Translations under genes and position numbers: made by a program
Source of the DNA: Candidatus Nanopelagicales bacterium
GTDB taxonomy: Bacteria; Actinomycetota; Actinomycetes; S36-B12; UBA5976
Direction: 5' to 3'
NCBI GenBank assembly: GCA_023257525.1
Contig: JALRCB010000031.1
Location: 1-9,789 of the forward strand
Length of the DNA stretch: 9,789 nucleotides
In this document: positions 5,107 to 9,789 of the stretch, one piece after another
How the letters are laid out: each line of letters starts with the position of its first letter
Position numbering within the stretch: position 1 is the stretch's first letter
The notes under the pieces: generated by a model
What the model was told of the DNA's origin: nothing
Database searches by the model: none
Seen by the model: only the letters and a program-made list of their open reading frames with translations

Positions 5107-6375
5107 ATGTCTGTAACACTCGAAAGAATCGATACTGCGCCATTTGGTGCAGCAACCCATCTTGTCTGTCGCGCTTGCGGCGCTTATGCAAAACTTGGCG
5201 CGGACTATTCCTGTTGGGAATGTTTTGGCCCCCTTGAAGTTGCATATGACTTTGGAACAGTAACGAGAGAACAGATCCAATCGGGTCCGTTCTCTTTGTG
5301 GCGTTATGCGCCGTTGTTACCAGTTCCAGCAAACATTGCCGAGTCTCGGAATCTAGCTCCCGGAATGACACGGCTTCATCGCGCTGACAACTTAGCAAAG
5401 GCGCTTGGCATCACTGGAACGCTCTGGGTCAAAGATGACAGCGGTAATCCAACTCACTCATTCAAGGACCGCGTTGTGGCAGTGGCACAAAGCGCTGGAA
5501 TTCAACTTGGCTTCAATACCTTGGCTTGTGCCTCGACCGGAAACCTTGCTCATGCTGTGGCTGCCGCTGCAGCACGTGCTGGACAAAAGTCAGTTGTGTT
5601 AGTTCCTTCGAATTTGGAACAACACAAGATTCAAGCAACTGCTGCTTACAACGGCCACGTAATTGGGATCGAAGGAAACTACGACGACGTTAACCGCCTT
5701 TGCGGTGAACTAATTGGCGAAGAAGTTTCCGCCAATTGGGGATTTGTAAATGTGAACCTTCGTCCTTACTACGCTGAAGGATCCAAAACCGTAGGTTACG
5801 AAATTGCCGAACAACTCGGTTGGAGACTTCCGGACCAAGTTGTAATCCCAGTTGCATCTGGTGCATTGCTAACAAAGGTCGATAAAGGTTGGCGCGAATT
5901 TGTAGAACTTGGTTTAGTTGAAAGCAAACCATGGCGAGTATTTGGCGCGCAAGCAACTGGATGCAATCCGGTATCGACGGCATGGGCAGAAGGCAACGAA
6001 GTTGTGCGCCCAGTAAAGCCAGACACCATTGCAAAGTCATTAGCGATTGGAAATCCAGCTGATGGCCCATATGCCTTAGATGCAGTGCGTCGTACCAACG
6101 GCGCTGTTGGCGATGTCACTGATGCCGAAGTAGTTGAAGGCATCCGCCTGCTGGCCGAATGCGAAGGCATTTTTGGCGAGACTTCAGGTGGAGTAACAGT
6201 TGCAGTAACCCGCAAGCTGCTTGCTGAAGGCCTGCTTGATCCAACCGCTGAGACCGTAATCGTTAATACCGGCGAAGGTCTAAAAACCCTTGATGCTGTA
6301 GCAACCGGAAATGGTTTCTCAGCAACAATTTCTCCAAATGTCGAATCCGTTGCAAAAGTTATCGAAGGTGCCTGA
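5107..6375 (+). CDS. thrC: Threonine-synthase-family PLP enzyme (annotated thrC type; possible homocysteine synthase)
   Basis: Fold-type II PLP enzyme of the threonine synthase family, 422 aa. An N-terminal zinc-ribbon-like module has CRAC (Cys21, Cys24) and CWEC (Cys36, Cys39). The catalytic core has NPTHSFKDR with the PLP lysine at Lys120, the ACASTGN cofactor loop (140-146), a glycine-rich GETSGGVT stretch and a C-terminal NTGEGLKTLDA. Threonine synthase converts O-phosphohomoserine to threonine. However, this gene sits behind a SAM riboswitch and overlaps by one base (TGATG) with a CysO-like sulfur carrier gene. The same substrate with a thiocarboxylate sulfur donor would give homocysteine, and that fits the regulation better. 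Homologous ThrC copies outside the hom-thrB locus occur in other Actinobacteria (from memory). Family membership is certain; the reaction is open. ATG 5107 is the only plausible start, 18 nt after the riboswitch. Confidence 0.9.
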   Translation: MSVTLERIDTAPFGAATHLVCRACGAYAKLGADYSCWECFGPLEVAYDFGTVTREQIQSGPFSLWRYAPLLPVPANIAESRNLAPGMTRLHRADNLAKALGITGTLWVKDDSGNPTHSFKDRVVAVAQSAGIQLGFNTLACASTGNLAHAVAAAAARAGQKSVVLVPSNLEQHKIQATAAYNGHVIGIEGNYDDVNRLCGELIGEEVSANWGFVNVNLRPYYAEGSKTVGYEIAEQLGWRLPDQVVIPVASGALLTKVDKGWREFVELGLVESKPWRVFGAQATGCNPVSTAWAEGNEVVRPVKPDTIAKSLAIGNPADGPYALDAVRRTNGAVGDVTDAEVVEGIRLLAECEGIFGETSGGVTVAVTRKLLAEGLLDPTAETVIVNTGEGLKTLDAVATGNGFSATISPNVESVAKVIEGA

Positions 6376-6656
6376 TGAGCGTTACAGTCCGAGTCCCAAC
6401 TATCCTTCGGGCATATGTGTCCGATCAATCGACTGTGGAAGTTGATCCGACCCCAGAGACTTTGCAAGGTGTTCTTGATGCCTTAGAGGCAATGGCACCT
6501 GGAATCTTGCAGCGAGTGATTTCAGATACTGGCGAATTGCGACGCTTCGTAAATGTATATGTAAACGATGATGATGTTCGTTTCCTTGAAGGGCTAAATA
6601 CTCCAACTGCTGCAGGAGTTACAGTTTCGATTGTCCCTGCAGTTGCCGGGGGATAA
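6375..6656 (+). CDS. CysO-like MoaD/ThiS-family sulfur carrier protein
   Basis: Ubiquitin-like beta-grasp sulfur carrier of 93 aa. The N-terminal strand is VTVRVPTILRAYV, the helix TLQGVLDALEAM (about 29-40), then RRFVNVYVNDDDVRFLEGLNT (56-76) and the C-terminus SIVPAVAGG. The final Gly-Gly is the site that is adenylated and converted to a thiocarboxylate. The pattern is very close to mycobacterial CysO, the sulfur donor for a PLP-dependent cysteine synthase (CysM), rather than to molybdopterin MoaD or thiamine ThiS. Here the partner is not cysM but the ThrC-family gene, with a one-base overlap. A Shine-Dalgarno-like GAAGGTG lies about 8 nt before ATG 6375. The Gly-Gly is encoded at the very end, so no proteolytic trimming is needed. 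The activating MoeB/E1-like enzyme is not in the window. Confidence 0.9.
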   Translation: MSVTVRVPTILRAYVSDQSTVEVDPTPETLQGVLDALEAMAPGILQRVISDTGELRRFVNVYVNDDDVRFLEGLNTPTAAGVTVSIVPAVAGG

Positions 6657-6752
6657 AGGTCGATTATTCGACTGCCAATTTAGGTAAAAACTGATAGTTA
6701 TCGGCGTTTTTCAACAAAGTGGCAAATACCTTGTGCTTATGTGCCGTAGAGT

Positions 6753-6899
6753 TAATTTTGGTCGAAGGCAAGCTTTTCGTTAGAGAGTAAGACTCGAAGA
6801 CAAAGATTCGCGAGCACGATGCGAACTCTCACCTTGGTGGGCAGGGAGCAAGACCCGAAGCGGCAAACGTCGCTTCGACCCATTAAGAAAAGAGATGCC
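6753..6899 (+). promoter_or_regulatory. Candidate promoter and structured leader of the cold shock gene
   Basis: The 243-nt gap 6657-6899 has no credible gene. TTGTGC (6731-6736) and TAATTT (6753-6758) with a 16-nt spacer form a weak promoter candidate that would give a leader of about 135 nt. Possible helices in that leader are GAGAG/CTCTC (6783-6787 with 6826-6830) stacked below TTCGC/GCGAA (6807-6811 with 6821-6825). A separate 7-bp hairpin CGAAGCG/CGCTTCG (6856-6862 with 6871-6877) has an 8-nt loop and lies just before the ribosome-binding region AAGAAAAGAG. Long folded leaders are typical of cold shock mRNAs, where they act as temperature sensors. That role is inferred here. Confidence 0.4.
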
Positions 6900-7100
6900 A
6901 TGTTAGGCACAGTCAAGTGGTTCAACCAGGAAAAGGGCTATGGCTTCGTAGAAGTTGATGGCACTGATCGCGATGTATTCCTTCATTACTCAGCTATTGA
7001 GGTTGATGGATTCAAGACCCTGGAACAGGATCAGCGAGTTGAGTTCGAAATCGGCGAAGGCCCAAAGGGTCCTCAGGCAGAGCACGTACGCCCGGTTTAA
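6900..7100 (+). CDS. Cold shock protein (CspA family)
   Basis: A 66-aa single cold-shock-domain protein that binds single-stranded RNA/DNA as a chaperone. It opens MLGTVKWFNQEKGYGFVEVDG with RNP1 (KGYGFVEV, 12-19) and has RNP2 (DVFLHYSAI, 25-33). It ends in the expected VEFEIGEGPKGPQAEHVRPV. The start is set at ATG 6900 because the family begins at this point and an AAGAAAAGAG purine tract precedes it. An in-frame ATG at 6819 would add 27 residues with no family resemblance, covering the leader hairpins. It is preceded by the sulfur carrier gene and followed by a strong terminator. Regulation is probably post-transcriptional through the leader. Confidence 0.95.
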   Translation: MLGTVKWFNQEKGYGFVEVDGTDRDVFLHYSAIEVDGFKTLEQDQRVEFEIGEGPKGPQAEHVRPV

Positions 7101-7115
7101 GACCAACACCTTATG

Positions 7116-7150
7116 CAAAGGGACTCGAGATTTTCTCGGGTCCCTTTGTT
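7116..7150 (+). terminator. Intrinsic terminator after the cold shock gene
   Basis: Long hairpin: CAAAGGGAC (7116-7124) pairs with GTCCCTTTG (7140-7148), and CGAGA (7126-7130) pairs with TCTCG (7134-7138), with one T-G pair between the two helices and a TTT loop. The stem is about 15 bp. The T-tract is carried by the 3' arm (CCCTTTGTT). It lies 16 nt after the stop codon. Confidence 0.8.
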
Positions 7151-7188
7151 ATGTCCAGGTCAGCCCATCAATCAATGATCGATCGAAT

Positions 7189-7200
7189 TAGGCTAGGGGC
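7189..7200 (+). promoter_or_regulatory. Putative -10 box for leaderless pyrE
   Basis: TAGGCT (7189-7194) fits TAnnnT and is followed by 6 nt (AGGGGC) and then the pyrE ATG. This would place the transcription start on or next to the start codon. The AGGGG could alternatively be read as a Shine-Dalgarno sequence, but it lies too close to the ATG to work well. Confidence 0.4.
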
Positions 7201-7734
7201 ATGTCAGATCGCGAAGCACTCCGTCAGCAAATAATCGATAAAGCCGTTGTTCATGGAAAGGTAATTCTTTCCAGTGGCAAGGAAGCGGACTACTACGTTG
7301 ACTTGCGACGAGTAACGCTTGATTCCGAAGCAGCACCGATCATCGGTCGCGTCATGTTGGAACTGACAAAAGATTTGGAATTCGATGCAGTTGGTGGATT
7401 AACGCTTGGTGCAGATCCAGTTGCAACTGCAATGCTTCACGCTGCTGCTGCGCAGGGTCGCAAACTAGATGCCTTCGTAGTTCGCAAAGCTGAAAAGGCA
7501 CATGGCCTGCAGCGTCGTATTGAAGGTCCAGATGTCAAAGGTAAGCGCGTACTTGCCGTTGAAGACACCAGCACAACAGGTGGCTCAGTATTAACTGCAG
7601 TAGAAGCGTTACGTGAAGCTGGCGCTGAAGTTGTGGCAGTGGCAGTAATTGTAGAACGTGCCGCAGCGCCTGCAGTTGAAGATGCTGGTCTTAAGTACTT
7701 GTACGCTTACAACTTGCCAGATTTAGGTTTATGA
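7201..7734 (+). CDS. pyrE: Orotate phosphoribosyltransferase
   Basis: Type I phosphoribosyltransferase of UMP biosynthesis that joins orotate and PRPP to give orotidine-5'-phosphate and pyrophosphate. The 177-aa protein has the N-terminal hood (residues 1-40) with SSGKEADYYVDLRRVTL (24-40). The flexible catalytic loop is FVVRKAEKAHG (92-102), with the Lys and His residues that act on PRPP. The PRPP signature is VLAVEDTSTTGGSV (118-130). The length fits the actinobacterial short form. The gene lies between the cold shock terminator and the convergent DedA gene, with only 7 nt between the two stop codons and no visible terminator between them. The start is supported by the -10 box 6 nt upstream. 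Confidence 0.95.
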   Translation: MSDREALRQQIIDKAVVHGKVILSSGKEADYYVDLRRVTLDSEAAPIIGRVMLELTKDLEFDAVGGLTLGADPVATAMLHAAAAQGRKLDAFVVRKAEKAHGLQRRIEGPDVKGKRVLAVEDTSTTGGSVLTAVEALREAGAEVVAVAVIVERAAAPAVEDAGLKYLYAYNLPDLGL

Positions 7735-7741
7735 GAAGAAA

Positions 7742-8404
7742 TTAGTTTTGGTTGTGTTTGCGTTGACGCAAAACTTCAAATGCAACAGGAACAAGGCTCA
7801 ACAAAACAATCGCTATGGCCACTAGATCGATGTTTTCTTTAATTATCGGAATACTACCCAGGAAATAGCCAGCCAATGTCATAGAGGTTACCCAGGCTAT
7901 TCCGCCGATAGTGCTGTAAGTTGCGTAAGTTTTGAAATCCATTTTGGCAACGCCAGCCATTCCGGTAATAACAGATCGAACAATTGGAACGAAGCGGGCT
8001 AGAACAATTGCTCGTGTGCCATGCTTTTCAAAAAAGTTTTGGGTTGTAACTACGTACTCAGTCTTAAAAATTTTTGAATCTGGACGGCTGAATAGACGGG
8101 GCCCAACTTTGGCCCCAGTCCAATATCCCAATAAGTTTCCAGCAATAGCGGACACAGTCATTAGCACTAAGGCAACCGCCAGAGGCGTCGTGATGAAGTT
8201 GCTAGCCAAAAGCATTCCCACAATAAATAGGAGTGAATCACCTGGAAGAATTACGCCAATCAACAGCCCACATTCAATAAACAAAATCATGCAGGCAGCA
8301 AATAGTGCCAGTCCGCCAAAGCCTTTGAGCAAACCTTCAGGGTCTAGAAATCCTGCAGCTTGGATTGATGTTGCGAATTCGAATGGGGTAGTTGCAATCA
8401 CCAT
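7742..8404 (-). CDS. DedA-family (SNARE-associated / VTT) membrane protein
   Basis: Integral membrane protein, 220 aa from ATG 8404, of the DedA superfamily. Members act in polyprenyl-phosphate or phospholipid scramblase/flippase functions and membrane homeostasis. The family signature is complete: an acidic residue in the first re-entrant part (FIECGLLIGVILPGDSLLF, Glu44, PGD 54-56), then GNLLGYWTGAKVG (89-101). The Arg-rich core is VLARFVPIVRSVITGMAG (134-151), with Arg137 and Arg143, followed by SMTLAGYFLG. An earlier TTG at 8452 would add 16 residues including Cys and His but no recognisable feature, so ATG 8404 (or GTG 8401) is preferred. A -10-like TACAGT on the minus strand (8413-8408) sits 3 nt before the ATG and 6 nt before the GTG. 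The gene is divergent from fba and convergent with pyrE. The transported lipid is unknown. Confidence 0.88.
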   Translation of the reverse strand: MVIATTPFEFATSIQAAGFLDPEGLLKGFGGLALFAACMILFIECGLLIGVILPGDSLLFIVGMLLASNFITTPLAVALVLMTVSAIAGNLLGYWTGAKVGPRLFSRPDSKIFKTEYVVTTQNFFEKHGTRAIVLARFVPIVRSVITGMAGVAKMDFKTYATYSTIGGIAWVTSMTLAGYFLGSIPIIKENIDLVAIAIVLLSLVPVAFEVLRQRKHNQN

Positions 8405-8473
8405 ATGACTGTACCCGTGACACAATAAGAACGTGGGCAGCGGCAAGCCCAAGCCCAGAGATTTATTGATTCC

Positions 8474-8478
8474 AGGAG
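8474..8478 (+). promoter_or_regulatory. Strong Shine-Dalgarno that fixes the fba start
   Basis: AGGAG lies 8 nt before ATG 8487, ideal spacing. It is the clearest ribosome-binding site in the window and rules out the upstream in-frame ATG-like start at 8433, which would add 18 non-family residues. Confidence 0.8.
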
Positions 8479-8486
8479 TCTGTCAA

Positions 8487-9512
8487 ATGCCAATAGCTAG
8501 CCCAGAGATTTACAACGAAATGCTTGATCGCGCCAAGGCTGGCGCATTCGCTTATCCCGCGATCAACTGCACATCTTCGCAAACTATTGTTGCTGCGATT
8601 CGCGGTTTTGCTGAAGCTGAAAGCGATGGCATTGTCCAGGTTTCTTGGGGCGGTGCGGAGTTTGCTTCCGGTCAAGGCGTTAAAGATATGGTCATTGGCT
8701 CAGTTGCACTTGCTGAATTCGCACACGCAGTTGCGAAGGGTTACGGCGTAAACATTGCGCTTCACACTGATCACTGCCCAGCGGAAAAACTTGATGGCTT
8801 TATGCGTCCGCTAGTTCAGATTTCTGCTGACCGCGTTAAGGCTGGGCAAGAGCCACTATTCCAATCACACATGTGGGATGGCTCAGCTGTTTCAATGAAA
8901 GAAAATCTTGCCGTCGCTGATGAAATGTTAGACAAGTGCGCAGCAGCTCGAACAATTCTTGAAATTGAAATTGGCGTAGTTGGCGGCGAAGAAGATGGTA
9001 TCGAAGCTTCACACGATGCCAAGTTGTTCTCAACACCAGAAGATGCGTTAGCAATGGCAGATCGTCTGGGCCTTGGTGAACGTGGTCGTTACTTAGTAGC
9101 AGCAACTTTTGGAAATGTTCATGGCGTCTACAAGCCAGGCAACGTTGTACTAACCCCAGGCATCTTGAAAGAACTGCAAGATGCTGTGCAGGCAAAGCAC
9201 AACACTAAGGACAAGCCACTTGATTTGGTTTTCCACGGCGGTTCAGGTTCTTTGCTTTCCGAAATCCGTGAATCACTTGATTACGGCGTGATCAAAATGA
9301 ATATCGATACTGACACCCAGTATGCATTTACTCGTCCAGTTGCAGATCACATCTTCAAGAACTACGACGGCATCTTGAAGATCGATGGCGAAGTTGGAAA
9401 CAAAAAGATTTACGACCCACGGGCATTTGGTAAGGCTGCTGAAGCTGGAATGGCCGCACGCGTTGTTAAGGCTTGCGAAGACCTTCGCGCAACCGGAACG
9501 CGTATTAAGTAA
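8487..9512 (+). CDS. fba: Class II fructose-bisphosphate aldolase
   Basis: Zinc-dependent class IIA aldolase of glycolysis and gluconeogenesis that interconverts fructose-1,6-bisphosphate with dihydroxyacetone phosphate and glyceraldehyde-3-phosphate. The 341-aa protein shows IALHTDHCPAEKL (90-102) with zinc ligand His93/His96 and catalytic Asp95. The acidic zinc-site region is LEIEIGVVGGEEDG (158-171), followed by FGNVHGVYKPG with His212. The third zinc His is in VFHGGSGS (248-255), and NIDTDTQYAF (272-281) binds the substrate phosphate. Length and motifs are complete. The DedA gene diverges upstream; a DUF3151 gene overlaps the stop by one base (TAATG). Strong Shine-Dalgarno and codon use suggest high expression. 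Confidence 0.96.
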   Translation: MPIASPEIYNEMLDRAKAGAFAYPAINCTSSQTIVAAIRGFAEAESDGIVQVSWGGAEFASGQGVKDMVIGSVALAEFAHAVAKGYGVNIALHTDHCPAEKLDGFMRPLVQISADRVKAGQEPLFQSHMWDGSAVSMKENLAVADEMLDKCAAARTILEIEIGVVGGEEDGIEASHDAKLFSTPEDALAMADRLGLGERGRYLVAATFGNVHGVYKPGNVVLTPGILKELQDAVQAKHNTKDKPLDLVFHGGSGSLLSEIRESLDYGVIKMNIDTDTQYAFTRPVADHIFKNYDGILKIDGEVGNKKIYDPRAFGKAAEAGMAARVVKACEDLRATGTRIK

Positions 9513-9789
9513 TGACAATCGGACAAGATTTACTTGATGGCCCACCTCCAACACTTCTGCCAGCAGACAATCGCGCACTAGAAGCAATCGCTGCTGGAAA
9601 ATCACCAGAAGCAGTTGCTGCAGAATTTCCGGAAAGCAGTTTGGCTTGGGCCGCACTAGCTGACCAGGCATGGAACGAAAAGCGCATCATCGAGTCCTAT
9701 GCATTCGCTCGCGTTGGTTACCACCGCGGACTGGACGCACTTCGCAAAAATGGCTGGAAGGGTTTTGGTCCAGTCCCATGGAGCCATGA
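9512..9789 (+). CDS. DUF3151 family protein, N-terminal part (truncated by window end)
   Basis: Reading frame open from ATG 9512 to the window end (92 codons, no stop). It reads MTIGQDLLDGPPPTLLPAD, then AAEFPESSLAWAALADQAW (about 39-57), then ESYAFARVGYHRGLDALRKN (63-82) and GWKGFGPVPWSH. These are the landmark segments of the actinobacterial DUF3151 family, whose full length is about 135-140 aa, so roughly 45 residues are missing. The repeated Ala/Trp/Tyr helical pattern resembles a TPR-like helical repeat. The function is unknown. The one-base overlap with fba suggests translational coupling; the same fba-DUF3151 order is, from memory, common in Actinobacteria. Confidence 0.85.
   Translation, partial: MTIGQDLLDGPPPTLLPADNRALEAIAAGKSPEAVAAEFPESSLAWAALADQAWNEKRIIESYAFARVGYHRGLDALRKNGWKGFGPVPWSH

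Noticed and set aside
4884..5237. Plus-strand open frame of 117 codons over the riboswitch and the thrC start
   Set aside because: It lies across the structured SAM-I aptamer and out of frame with thrC; its protein has no recognisable family pattern.
5796..6467. Minus-strand open frame of 223 codons inside the thrC gene
   Set aside because: Serine/threonine/proline-rich shadow of the real plus-strand gene with no family features.
6660..6673. GTCGA-TTAT-TCGAC hairpin after the sulfur carrier gene as a terminator
   Set aside because: The stem is only 5 bp and is followed by GCCAATTT, not a T-tract.
6819..6899. N-terminal extension of the cold shock protein from ATG 6819
   Set aside because: The 27 extra residues do not resemble the family, cover the leader hairpins, and the start at 6900 has a purine-rich site.
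8405..8452. TTG start adding 16 residues to the DedA protein
   Set aside because: Rare start codon, no ribosome-binding site, and a -10-like TACAGT lies inside the stretch.
8433..8486. Longer fba start
   Set aside because: AGGAG sits 8 nt before ATG 8487 and class II aldolases begin there.
1..9789. Mobile elements, CRISPR, prophage or rRNA
   Set aside because: No transposase, integrase, spaced repeats or rRNA signature was seen; the tRNA is not flanked by an integrase or a duplicated 3' end.

Overview
The window looks like chromosomal DNA of a small-genome, moderately low-GC actinobacterium. Several gene neighbourhoods are typical of Actinobacteria: cysS-rlmB, a DUF3263 protein followed by a LytR_C membrane protein, a threonine-synthase-like gene followed by a CysO-like sulfur carrier and a cold shock gene, and pyrE/DedA/fba/DUF3151. 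The A+T-leaning base composition, very short intergenic gaps and one-base gene overlaps suggest a streamlined lineage such as freshwater acI (Nanopelagicales). That placement is inferred from gene content only.

Layout. (1) 2-1584 +: the 3' part of cysS and rlmB, overlapping by one base. (2) 1618-2903 +: an SbtA-family bicarbonate transporter and its PII-like partner SbtB, behind their own apparently leaderless promoter. (3) 2974-3048 +: tRNA-Thr(UGU). (4) 3056-3976 -: an EamA/DMT exporter. (5) 4074-4862 +: a DUF3263 protein and a membrane-anchored LytR_C protein. (6) 4967-6656 +: a SAM-I (S-box) riboswitch, a threonine-synthase-family PLP enzyme and a CysO-like sulfur carrier ending in Gly-Gly. 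(7) 6900-7150 +: a cold shock protein with a structured leader and a strong terminator. (8) 7201-7734 +: pyrE. (9) 7742-8404 -: a DedA-family membrane protein. (10) 8487-9789 +: class II fructose-bisphosphate aldolase overlapping by one base with a DUF3151 gene that runs off the window.

The most interesting unit is (6). A SAM-sensing riboswitch controls a two-gene operon that joins a ThrC-fold enzyme to a protein-thiocarboxylate sulfur carrier. Methionine-type regulation and a sulfur donor make more sense for homocysteine synthesis (O-phosphohomoserine plus carrier-bound sulfide) than for threonine synthesis, so the usual 'threonine synthase' label may be wrong here. The second theme is a recurring promoter layout, a TAnnnT -10 box placed 6-7 nt before the start codon (sbtA, the DUF3263 gene, pyrE, possibly the DedA gene), which points to widespread leaderless mRNAs. 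No mobile element, CRISPR array or rRNA gene is visible. No stretch longer than 300 bases lacks a gene; the two largest gaps (4863-5106 and 6657-6899) hold the riboswitch leader and the cold shock leader.
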